This document shows, one piece after another, positions 41,470 to 48,914 of a stretch of DNA of 64,000 nt; position 1 is the first letter of the stretch; each line of letters begins with the position of its first letter. The notes below the pieces were generated by a model. It saw only the letters and a list, made by a program, of their open reading frames with translations. It did not search any database and was not told the origin of the DNA. The translations under genes and the position numbers were made by a program. The stretch is taken from assembly GCA_045128635.1 (NCBI GenBank), contig JBGVRS010000151.1, positions 1-64,000 of the forward strand, given 5' to 3'. The DNA is from HGM12587 sp045128635. GTDB lineage: Bacteria; Bacillota; Clostridia; Lachnospirales; Lachnospiraceae.

Positions 41470-41476
41470 TTCGACA
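41470..41476 (-). promoter_or_regulatory. Candidate Spo0A box upstream of spo0A
   Basis: TTCGACA on the plus strand is a perfect TGTCGAA 0A box on the minus strand, 107 bases upstream of the spo0A start. Autoregulation through such boxes is known in Bacillus. A TGTTATATG extended -10-like sequence lies at 41517-41525 between box and gene. Confidence 0.5.
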
Positions 41477-41582
41477 ACGAACTTTTTAAGCTTCCTCTTT
41501 TTGGTTTCGATATAGTTGTTATATGACCGGGTTGGAATTAAAACGGATTAATTATTTGTGAAAGTAAAAGGAGGAAGTAAAA

Positions 41583-42374
41583 ATGGGAACTATAAGTGTG
41601 GCAATTGCTGATGATAATGAGAGAATGGTGGAAATATTAGACAGCATTGTGAAAAAAGACAGCGATATTCGCATTGTAGGAAAAGCTAATAACGGTGAAG
41701 ATGTATACCATATGATCAAAGAAAAAGAGCCGGATGTTGTTTTATTGGATCTGATTATGCCAAAGCTGGACGGACTTTCAGTCATGGAGAGAATCAATCA
41801 GGATGAGACAATAAAAAAACATCCGAAATTTATTGTCATTTCAGCAATAGGACAAGAGGGGATTACAGAAGACGCTTTTAATTTGGGAGCACACTATTAT
41901 ATAATGAAACCCTTTGATAATGATATGGTATTAAATCGCGTCAGGTCTATCAAAAACTACACAAGCGCCAGACAGGTAAAAGCTTCCTCCGATAAAAATT
42001 CAGCATTGGGATTAACGATTGAAAATCTTGAAGGTGAAGTAACAGACATGATTCATGAGGTTGGAGTACCTGCTCATATCAAAGGATATCATTATTTAAG
42101 AGATGCTATTTTAATGGTGATAGAAGATCCGGATATGCTGAATTCTATTACGAAAATATTGTATCCTACTATTGCAAAAAGAAATCAAACAACACCTAGC
42201 AGAGTCGAGCGAGCAATCAGACATGCAATTGAAGTCGCCTGGAGTAGAGGTAATATGGATATTATCAATACCTTGTTTAGCTATACAGTAAGTACAGGAA
42301 AAGGAAAACCTACTAATTCGGAGTTCATTGCCCTGATTGCAGACAAAATTCGGCTACAGAACAAAATGCGATAA
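41583..42374 (+). CDS. spo0A: Sporulation master regulator Spo0A
   Basis: A 263-residue response regulator. The receiver domain (about 1-120) has Asp10-Asp11, the phosphoacceptor Asp56 in LLDLIMPKLDG, Ser87 in VISAIG and Lys109 in MKPFD. After a Ser/Lys linker, the Spo0A effector domain (about 145-263) carries HEVGVPAHIKGYHYLRDAI (part of the DNA-binding helices) and TPSRVERAIRHAIEVAW, the recognition region that is nearly invariant in spore formers. GGAGGAAG precedes the ATG. It is separated from spoIVB by 6.5 kb and followed by glgA. Confidence 0.97.
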   Translation: MGTISVAIADDNERMVEILDSIVKKDSDIRIVGKANNGEDVYHMIKEKEPDVVLLDLIMPKLDGLSVMERINQDETIKKHPKFIVISAIGQEGITEDAFNLGAHYYIMKPFDNDMVLNRVRSIKNYTSARQVKASSDKNSALGLTIENLEGEVTDMIHEVGVPAHIKGYHYLRDAILMVIEDPDMLNSITKILYPTIAKRNQTTPSRVERAIRHAIEVAWSRGNMDIINTLFSYTVSTGKGKPTNSEFIALIADKIRLQNKMR

Positions 42375-42450
42375 AATTTGCTTTCAATACATGGCCGAAT
42401 ATGATAAAATTGAAAAAGGGTTTTATTATATTGCATTAGGGGGAAAACAA

Positions 42451-43896
42451 ATGAAGAAGATATTATTTGCAGCATCGGAAGCGGTTCCATTCATTAAGAC
42501 TGGGGGATTGGCGGATGTTGTAGGCTCTTTGCCAAAATATTTTGATAAAGATAAATATGATGTTCGCGTGATGATTCCAAAATACTTATGTATTCGTCAG
42601 GAACTTCGTGAAAAAATGCAGTTTGTTGATAAATTTTATGTAAAAATGAACTGGAGAACACAGTATGTAGGCATTGATGAGATGGAATACGACGGTGTGA
42701 AGTATTATTTTATTGACAATGAATATTATTTTGCAGGTCCAAGACCATATGGCGAAATGTACCAGGACAGCGAAAAATTTGCATATTTTTCAAGAGCTGT
42801 TTTGGAAGCACTTCCAGTGATCGGATTTCAGCCGGATTTAATTCACTGTCATGACTGGCAGACAGGTCTGATTCCGGTACATTTAAAAGTAGATTATGCA
42901 AATAATGATTTCTATAAGGGAATCAAAACGGTAATGACAATCCATAACTTAAAATTCCAGGGGCGTTGGATTATGTCAGAAATTAAAGATGTGACAGGGC
43001 TTGGCGATGAGTACTTTACATCTGATAAATTAGAATTATACGGAGATGCAAGTTTCTTAAAAGGAGGACTTGTATATGCAGATTTAATTACAACTGTAAG
43101 TAATACATATGCTGAAGAAATTAAAACACCACATTATGGTGAAGCTTTAGATGGTCTGTTAAATGCGAGATCAAATGATTTACGAGGAATCGTTAATGGT
43201 ATTGATTACGAGGATTATGATCCAAAAACAGATAAACAAATTTCTGTAAACTATGATGTGACAGACTTTAGAAAGAATAAAATTAAGAATAAACGTGCAC
43301 TGCAGAAAGAACTTGGTCTGGTGCAGGGAGATGGAAAATTCCTCATTGGTATCGTATCTCGTCTGACTGACCAGAAAGGTTTCGATCTTATTGCTTATGT
43401 AATGGATGAACTGTGTGCGGATGAAAACGTAGAATTGGTAGTGCTTGGAACTGGTGAAGAACGTTATGAAAATATGTTCCGTCACTTTGCATGGAAATAT
43501 GAGGGACGTGTGTCAGCAAATATTTTCTATTCTGAAGCGCTTTCACATAAGATTTATGCTTCCTGCGATGCATTTTTAATGCCATCAGCATTTGAACCAT
43601 GTGGTTTGAGTCAGCTGATGAGCTTAAGATATGGAACGCTTCCAATTGTCAGAGAAACAGGAGGCTTAAAAGATACTGTAGAACCATACAACGAATACGA
43701 AAAGACAGGTACAGGTTTTAGCTTTGCAAATTATAATGCCCATGAAATGTTAGACAGAGTTCGCTATGCCCAGGGAATTTTCCAGGATAAGAAACGTGAC
43801 TGGAATAAAATCGTGGAAAGAGCAATGAATGCAGACTTTTCATGGAAAGCCTCTGCAAAGAAATATGAAGACATGTATGATGAACTTGCAAAATAG
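42451..43896 (+). CDS. glgA: Glycogen synthase (ADP-glucose type)
   Basis: A 481-residue GT5 glycosyltransferase that elongates glycogen from ADP-glucose. The N-terminal KTGGLADVVGSLPK (residues 15-28) binds the nucleotide sugar; HCHDWQTGLIPVH and TIHNLKFQG follow; the C-terminal domain has GIVSRLTDQKGFDLI and the EPCGLSQLMSLRYGT nucleotide-diphosphate site. The length is standard. The start is ATG 42451 with AGGGGGA upstream; the longer frame overlaps the spo0A end. The gene is 38 kb from glgC/glgD. Placement directly behind spo0A fits the link between glycogen (granulose) storage and sporulation known in clostridia, though co-transcription is not shown. Confidence 0.96.
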   Translation: MKKILFAASEAVPFIKTGGLADVVGSLPKYFDKDKYDVRVMIPKYLCIRQELREKMQFVDKFYVKMNWRTQYVGIDEMEYDGVKYYFIDNEYYFAGPRPYGEMYQDSEKFAYFSRAVLEALPVIGFQPDLIHCHDWQTGLIPVHLKVDYANNDFYKGIKTVMTIHNLKFQGRWIMSEIKDVTGLGDEYFTSDKLELYGDASFLKGGLVYADLITTVSNTYAEEIKTPHYGEALDGLLNARSNDLRGIVNGIDYEDYDPKTDKQISVNYDVTDFRKNKIKNKRALQKELGLVQGDGKFLIGIVSRLTDQKGFDLIAYVMDELCADENVELVVLGTGEERYENMFRHFAWKYEGRVSANIFYSEALSHKIYASCDAFLMPSAFEPCGLSQLMSLRYGTLPIVRETGGLKDTVEPYNEYEKTGTGFSFANYNAHEMLDRVRYAQGIFQDKKRDWNKIVERAMNADFSWKASAKKYEDMYDELAK

Positions 43897-43908
43897 AAGA
43901 AAAATTTT

Positions 43909-43939
43909 AGGGACTGCTTATGAGGCAGTCCCTTTTTTG
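43909..43939. terminator. Terminator after glgA overlapping the acyltransferase gene end
   Basis: A perfect 9-bp stem agggactgc / gcagtccct followed by six T residues on the plus strand and an A-tract on the left that gives T residues on the minus strand. The right arm lies inside the last codons of the convergent acyltransferase gene. Confidence 0.85.
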
Positions 43940-44916
43940 TTGGATAAAATCGGTATATTGCTAAAAAGATTTGTAAATGAAGTAAAAGGTTTCAAAGAGA
44001 AAAACCAGGTTACTAAAGAACAAAGAATCAGAAGCAAAATTGTACCGAAAATATTATTGATATTATTTAACAGTTTTGTACATTGTTCAAGATAGGTGTA
44101 AGTCAGACCGTGAAACAGATAAATTGCCATGGTACGAGTTCCGATATAGGAAAACGCCAGTTTCTTCTCGGGCATCAATGTCATAAAACTAAACGTCATA
44201 AGAAAACCGATAATATATAGAAGAATTCTCCAAAGGACACCTTCTGTTACGCCCTGTTTCATAGATACATAGTTATATCTTCCGTAAAACACCTGCATTG
44301 GAGCAATTCGTTGCAATCCTGCAAAAGCCAAAGCCAGGGCAATCATGAGGATAAAAAGGATTGCTAAAACAGTGGTCTTTCGGGATTTTCTCCATTTGGT
44401 CAGCAGTTCCCTGTCAAAGGAAGTTCCGGCAAGGTAAAATGGAAAGTAAACCACTGCACGCGGGATGGTAAGAAAATTATCTTCCATATTAGAGAAACCA
44501 ATCAGGATGCCTGCGAGGATTGCAAGAAACATATGATAAGGAATTTTCTTTACATATGGAGTGATAATACGCCACATAAATAATGCCAGCAGATACCACA
44601 GAGTAAACTTTGGTTTTAATAATGCCAAAGAAGTTTCTTTGTGTGTGACAAACGTATACCAAAGAAAATAAATGATTTCGTAAGCCAGATAAGGCACTGC
44701 GAGTCTTTGGATAATTGTCAGAATCGGAAGATTTCTTTTGGAAAAATATCCGGAAATAAAAATAAATGCCGGCATATGAAAGGATACGATGATCCATTTT
44801 AAAATCCGCAAAAACTCATTACAGCCGACACTTGGACCGATAAAATGACCAACAACTACAAGGAATATTAAAAATACCTTGTAGTTGTCGAATAAATAGT
44901 CCCTATTATTTTGCAT
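43918..44916 (-). CDS. Acyltransferase family 3 membrane protein
   Basis: A 332-residue membrane protein with about ten segments of the acyltransferase-3 family (O-acetylation of sugars and wall polymers). The family start is visible as RDYLFDNYKVFLIFLVVVGH, with the conserved His near residue 22, followed by SFHMPAFIFISGYFSK and later TMAIYLFHGLTY. It is closest in style to fucose 4-O-acetylase-like proteins. The start is placed at ATG 44916, which overlaps the 3' end of tgt by 11 bases; a longer frame to 44979 lies wholly within tgt. It is co-transcribed with tgt. The acceptor is unknown; the C-terminus is encoded by the terminator. Confidence 0.82.
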   Translation of the reverse strand: MQNNRDYLFDNYKVFLIFLVVVGHFIGPSVGCNEFLRILKWIIVSFHMPAFIFISGYFSKRNLPILTIIQRLAVPYLAYEIIYFLWYTFVTHKETSLALLKPKFTLWYLLALFMWRIITPYVKKIPYHMFLAILAGILIGFSNMEDNFLTIPRAVVYFPFYLAGTSFDRELLTKWRKSRKTTVLAILFILMIALALAFAGLQRIAPMQVFYGRYNYVSMKQGVTEGVLWRILLYIIGFLMTFSFMTLMPEKKLAFSYIGTRTMAIYLFHGLTYTYLEQCTKLLNNINNIFGTILLLILCSLVTWFFSLKPFTSFTNLFSNIPILSNKKGTAS

Positions 44917-46045
44917 TTTCTTCCATTCCGGCAAGCTTCTGGCGTTTGTACTCAGCAAATCTTCCTTCATCCAGTGCATCGCGGATTTCCTGCATCATCT
45001 GGTTGTAGAAGTAAAGATTGTGAAGTACACAGAGTCTCATGCCGAGCATCTCTTTGGCTTTCAGCAAGTGTCTAATATAAGCACGGGAGTAACGGCGGCA
45101 TGCAGGACACTGACAGCCTTCTTCAATTGGTCTTTCATCCAGTTCATATTTTGCATTGAAGAGGTTTAATTTCCCCTGATTTGTGTAAACGTGACCGTGA
45201 CGGCCGTTACGGCTTGGGTAAACGCAGTCAAAGAAATCAACGCCTCGTTCAACTGCTTCCAAAATGTTCTGTGGTGTACCAACGCCCATGAGATAAGTTG
45301 GTTTTTCTACCGGAAGATATGGAACAGTTGCTTCGATGATACGGTACATATCTTCGTGACTTTCTCCAACAGCAAGACCACCTAAAGCATATCCGTCTAA
45401 ATCCATTTCAGAAATAATCTTTGCGTGTTCAATACGAACATCTTCTAAAATACCGCCCTGATTAATGCCAAAGAGCATCTGATTTTTGTTGATAGTATCT
45501 TCCAGACTGTTCAAACGAGCCATTTCATCTTTACAGCGCTGCAGCCAGCGAGTTGTGCGGGCAACGGAATTTTCAATATATTTTCTATCAGCCACACTGC
45601 TAGGACATTCATCAAATGCCATGGCAATGGTAGAACCTAAATTAGACTGAATCTGCATACTTTCTTCCGGCCCCATGAAAATTTTGCGTCCATCAATATG
45701 AGAGTTAAAGTATACTCCTTCTTCTTTGATTTTTCTCATTTTTGCCAGGGAGAATACCTGGAATCCGCCGGAGTCCGTAAGGATTGGTCTTTCCCAGTTC
45801 ATAAATTTATGAAGTCCGCCGAATTCTTTGATCAGTTTGTCACCTGGACGAACATGTAAGTGATAGGTGTTGGAAAGCTCTACCTGACAGCCGATTGCTT
45901 CCAAATCTTCTGTAGATACCGCACCTTTGATTGCTGCAACGGTGCCGACATTCATAAATACCGGTGTCTGAATCACACCGTGAACAGTATGAAATTCGCC
46001 ACGCTTTGCCATGCCTTCGCGTTTGAGTAATTTATATTTATTCAT
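44906..46045 (-). CDS. tgt: tRNA-guanine transglycosylase
   Basis: A 379-residue enzyme that swaps guanine 34 for preQ1 in Tyr, His, Asp and Asn tRNAs. Catalytic segments are TDSGGFQVFSL (active-site Asp), GINQGG, ALGGLAVGE and DCVYPSRNGRHG (nucleophile Asp); the zinc site is CQCPACRRYSRAYIRHLLKAKE (in parts), with a His further on in VLHNLYFY. The start is ATG 46045 with CAGGAG nine bases upstream; the longer frame runs through its promoter. tgt is usually next to yajC; here aroC lies between them and tgt is on the opposite strand. Confidence 0.95.
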   Translation of the reverse strand: MNKYKLLKREGMAKRGEFHTVHGVIQTPVFMNVGTVAAIKGAVSTEDLEAIGCQVELSNTYHLHVRPGDKLIKEFGGLHKFMNWERPILTDSGGFQVFSLAKMRKIKEEGVYFNSHIDGRKIFMGPEESMQIQSNLGSTIAMAFDECPSSVADRKYIENSVARTTRWLQRCKDEMARLNSLEDTINKNQMLFGINQGGILEDVRIEHAKIISEMDLDGYALGGLAVGESHEDMYRIIEATVPYLPVEKPTYLMGVGTPQNILEAVERGVDFFDCVYPSRNGRHGHVYTNQGKLNLFNAKYELDERPIEEGCQCPACRRYSRAYIRHLLKAKEMLGMRLCVLHNLYFYNQMMQEIRDALDEGRFAEYKRQKLAGMEENAK

Positions 46046-46073
46046 TGAATTCTCCTGTTTGATATCATATAAT
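46045..46073 (+). promoter_or_regulatory. SigA promoter reading towards aroC
   Basis: TTGAAT (46045-46050) and TATAAT (46068-46073) with 17 bases between. The -35 overlaps the tgt start codon on the other strand. Confidence 0.5.
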
Positions 46074-46094
46074 GTTTCAATATAGTTCCAAACT

Positions 46095-46123
46095 AGTATA
46101 AGTGAAAGCGAAGCTTTCGTCAA
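46095..46123 (-). promoter_or_regulatory. SigA promoter of tgt
   Basis: On the minus strand TTGACG (46123-46118) and TATACT (46100-46095) are separated by exactly 17 bases. The predicted start near 46088 lies inside the path of the aroC promoter, so the two 5' ends would overlap by several bases. Confidence 0.65.
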
Positions 46124-46146
46124 TTGGAAGAAATGAGGAAGAAATT

Positions 46147-47187
46147 ATGGCAGCAGGATCAGGATTTGGTAATCTTTTCAGAGTGACTACCTGGGGAGAA
46201 TCCCATGGAAAAGGCATAGGCGTTGTAGTGGATGGATGCCCTGCAGGATTGCCTCTTTGTGAAGACGATATTCAAATCTATTTAAATAGAAGAAAGCCGG
46301 GAACCTCCCGCTTTACAACCCCAAGAAAAGAAGATGATGCAGTAGAAATCTTATCGGGAGTGTTTGAAGGAAAGACCACGGGAACGCCGATTTCCATGAT
46401 GGTGTTTAATAAAACTCAGAGAAGTAAAGACTACAGCGAAATTGCTTCTTATTACAGACCGGGACATGCAGATTATACTTATGACTGTAAATATGGTTTC
46501 AGAGACTATACCGGTGGGGGACGTTCATCAGGACGAGAAACCATTGGACGTGTAGCAGCAGGTGCAATTGCAGCAAAGCTTCTTAAAGAAATGGGTATTA
46601 CGGTGGAGGCTTATACAAAATCCATTGGACCTGCGAAGACACCGGAAGAAATTGAACGCTATTTGGAACAGTGCATGAAAGAGCAGAATTCTGCCGGAGG
46701 TATCATTGAATGTGTGATTAAAGGTGTACCGGCAGGACTTGGAGAACCATGCTTTGAAAAACTGAGTGCGAATCTTGGAAAAGCAATTCTTTCTATTGGC
46801 GCTGTGAAAGGATTTGAAATCGGTGATGGATTTGCGGTGGCAGAGTCCACAGGTCTGACAAATAACGATGCTTTCTATTATAATAGTGAAGGAAGTATCG
46901 AAAAGAAGACGAATCATGCAGGCGGAATCTTAGGTGGAATATCTGACGGAAGCGAAATTGTTATCCGTGCGGCAGTAAAACCGACTCCATCAATTTTTTC
47001 TGAGCAGGAAACCGTAAATAAATCTGGAGAAAACATTTCCGTGAATATCAAAGGAAGGCATGACCCTGTCATTGTTCCTCGTGCAGTGGTAGTGGTAGAG
47101 TGTATGGCTGCAATCACGGTTTTGGATGCGCTTCTTGTAAATATGTGTTCTTGTTTGGATGGAATTAAAGAATTTTACGGAAAGTAA
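46147..47187 (+). CDS. aroC: Chorismate synthase
   Basis: A 346-residue FMN-dependent enzyme converting EPSP to chorismate, the last shared step of aromatic amino acid synthesis. Signatures: GESHGKGIGVVVDGCPAG (residues about 18-35), RPGHADYTYDCKYGFRDYTGGGRSSGRET split over residues about 103-131, and GGISDGSEIVIRAAVKPTPS towards the end. The length is slightly below 360, normal for Firmicutes. The start is ATG 46147 with GAGGA eight bases upstream. No other certain aro gene is in the window; the AroK-like kinase lies 26 kb away. Confidence 0.96.
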   Translation: MAAGSGFGNLFRVTTWGESHGKGIGVVVDGCPAGLPLCEDDIQIYLNRRKPGTSRFTTPRKEDDAVEILSGVFEGKTTGTPISMMVFNKTQRSKDYSEIASYYRPGHADYTYDCKYGFRDYTGGGRSSGRETIGRVAAGAIAAKLLKEMGITVEAYTKSIGPAKTPEEIERYLEQCMKEQNSAGGIIECVIKGVPAGLGEPCFEKLSANLGKAILSIGAVKGFEIGDGFAVAESTGLTNNDAFYYNSEGSIEKKTNHAGGILGGISDGSEIVIRAAVKPTPSIFSEQETVNKSGENISVNIKGRHDPVIVPRAVVVVECMAAITVLDALLVNMCSCLDGIKEFYGK

Positions 47188-47218
47188 CTAATAATTTTAT
47201 AAAATATTTGTAAAATGC

Positions 47219-47247
47219 TTGCGGTCAGACCGTTTGTCATGTAAAAT
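47219..47247 (+). promoter_or_regulatory. SigA promoter of yajC
   Basis: TTGCGG (47219-47224) and TAAAAT (47242-47247) with 17 bases between. An 11-bp palindrome, CGGTCAGACCG (47222-47232), overlaps the -35 and spacer and could be an operator. Confidence 0.6.
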
Positions 47248-47280
47248 GGTAAAAGTTTATAAAATCTTGGAGGAATTATC

Positions 47281-47577
47281 ATGAACTTATTAGCAACAGA
47301 AGCAGCTGGCGGCTGGGGAATTATGATTGCATATATCGTTATCTTTGGTGCATTTATGTACTTTGTAGCAATCAGACCACAGAAAAAAGAACAGAAAAGA
47401 GTAGCAGCAATGCTTGCAGATATGGCAGTAGGTGATGCAATCGTTACAACAAGCGGTTTCTACGGAATCATCATCGACATCACAGAAGAAGACGTTATCG
47501 TAGAATTCGGTAACAACAAAAACTGTCGTATTCCTATGAAAAAAGATGCTATTGCAGAAGTGGAAAAAGCAGAATAA
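47281..47577 (+). CDS. yajC: Preprotein translocase subunit YajC
   Basis: A 98-residue single-pass membrane protein of the SecDF-YajC complex, which aids protein export. The membrane segment (about 14-34) ends in the family signature YFVAIRPQKKEQKR, and the cytoplasmic domain contains MAVGDAIVTTSGFYGIIIDI. CTTGGAGG lies upstream of the ATG. It has its own promoter and terminator. Confidence 0.95.
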   Translation: MNLLATEAAGGWGIMIAYIVIFGAFMYFVAIRPQKKEQKRVAAMLADMAVGDAIVTTSGFYGIIIDITEEDVIVEFGNNKNCRIPMKKDAIAEVEKAE

Positions 47578-47590
47578 TATTTGCAATTGA

Positions 47591-47622
47591 AAGCTCGCGG
47601 TGATGTGCCGTGAGCTTTTTTG
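47591..47622 (+). terminator. Terminator after yajC
   Basis: A 10-bp stem aagctcgcgg / ccgtgagctt with one G-U pair, a 7-base loop and a run of T residues. Confidence 0.85.
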
Positions 47623-47712
47623 CGTTTATATGTCGATTGTGCTATCGTTTTTACTTATAAAAGAAGATTAATAAAAAGAATTGTTAAAATTCTAACAAAA
47701 TACTTTAGGGGG

Positions 47713-47741
47713 TTGCATTATTGAAGTGAATGCGATATAGT
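47713..47741 (+). promoter_or_regulatory. SigA promoter of the leuB operon
   Basis: TTGCAT (47713-47718) and TATAGT (47736-47741) with 17 bases between. The roughly 65-base leader has only small weak stems and no T-box that I can see. The interval 47623-47712 holds nothing recognisable. Confidence 0.65.
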
Positions 47742-47813
47742 AGATACTATAGTTTTTTCTAGTATGGAGAGATACAACATATTGTAGAAAAAAGATCGTG
47801 AGGAGTTGAGAAA

Positions 47814-48899
47814 ATGGAATGTAAGATTGCAGTCATTTCAGGAGATGGGATCGGACCTGAAATCGTACGAGAAGCAAAGAAAGTTTTGGATGTGGTGGCT
47901 GAAAAATATGGTCATACATTCAACTATACAGATGTACTCATGGGAGGGGCTTCCATTGATGTACATGGCGTACCTTTAACAGACGAGGCAATTGAAACAG
48001 CCAAAGCAAGTGATGCGGTTTTGATGGGTTCCATTGGTGGAGATGCGAAAGTTTCACCATGGTACAAGCTGGAACCATCTAAGAGACCGGAAGCAGGTCT
48101 TTTGAAAATCAGAAAGGAACTGAATTTATTTGCAAATTTAAGACCGGCATACCTTTATGATGAATTAAGAGCAGCATGTCCGCTTCGTGATGATATTATC
48201 GGCGATGGATTTGACATGATGATCATGAGAGAATTAACAGGTGGTCTTTACTTTGGAGAAAGAAAGACAGAGGAAATCGACGGTGTGATGACAGCAGTCG
48301 ATACACTTACATATAATGAAAATGAAATCAGAAGAATTGCAAAGCGTGGATTCGACATTGCAATGAAACGCCGCAAGAAAGTAACTTCTGTTGATAAAGC
48401 AAATGTGCTTGATTCTTCCAGACTTTGGAGAAAAGTGGTAGAAGAAGTTGCAAAAGATTATCCGGAAGTAACTTTAGAACATATGCTGGTTGATAACTGT
48501 GCAATGCAGCTTGTTAAAGATCCTGCACAGTTCGATGTAATCTTAACAGAGAACATGTTTGGAGATATTTTATCAGATGAAGCAAGTATGGTAACCGGCT
48601 CCATCGGGATGTTATCTTCTGCTAGTTTAAATGATACAAAATTTGGTCTTTATGAACCAAGTCATGGTTCTGCACCGGATATTGCCGGACAGGATAAAGC
48701 AAATCCGATTGCAACAATCCTTTCCGCAGCAATGATGCTTCGTTTCACATTTGATTTGGATAAGGAAGCGGATGCAATGGAAGCAGCAGTGCAGCAGGTA
48801 TTAAAAGAAGGATTCAGAACAGGCGATATTTACTCATCAGGATGTACATTGGTCGGAACAGTACAGATGGGTGACCTGATCGCAGAAAGAATACAGTAA
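47814..48899 (+). CDS. leuB: 3-isopropylmalate dehydrogenase
   Basis: A 361-residue NAD-dependent enzyme that oxidises and decarboxylates 3-isopropylmalate in leucine synthesis. GDGIGPEIV at the start, the substrate-site RELTGGLYFGERK (about 138-150), DKANVLDSSRLWR, and LTENMFGDILSDEASMVTGS (in parts) carrying the metal Asp residues, followed by EPSHGSAPDIAGQ, which binds NAD. Length normal. GTGAGGAG precedes the ATG. leuA, leuC and leuD are not adjacent. It begins leuB-ilvD-ilvB. Confidence 0.95.
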   Translation: MECKIAVISGDGIGPEIVREAKKVLDVVAEKYGHTFNYTDVLMGGASIDVHGVPLTDEAIETAKASDAVLMGSIGGDAKVSPWYKLEPSKRPEAGLLKIRKELNLFANLRPAYLYDELRAACPLRDDIIGDGFDMMIMRELTGGLYFGERKTEEIDGVMTAVDTLTYNENEIRRIAKRGFDIAMKRRKKVTSVDKANVLDSSRLWRKVVEEVAKDYPEVTLEHMLVDNCAMQLVKDPAQFDVILTENMFGDILSDEASMVTGSIGMLSSASLNDTKFGLYEPSHGSAPDIAGQDKANPIATILSAAMMLRFTFDLDKEADAMEAAVQQVLKEGFRTGDIYSSGCTLVGTVQMGDLIAERIQ

Positions 48900-48914
48900 A
48901 AGGGGAGAAATATT

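Noticed and set aside
44916..44979. An upstream start for the acyltransferase.
   Set aside because: The extension lies wholly within tgt and adds residues unlike the family; the ATG at 44916 gives the normal N-terminus.
46528..46917. A 129-codon minus-strand frame inside aroC.
   Set aside because: Its Cys/Phe/His-rich composition is typical of antisense readings of A-rich sense codons; aroC is full length and conserved.
47290..47586. A 98-codon antisense frame almost coextensive with yajC.
   Set aside because: It is a mirror frame with Phe/Cys-rich composition and no binding site; yajC itself is certain.
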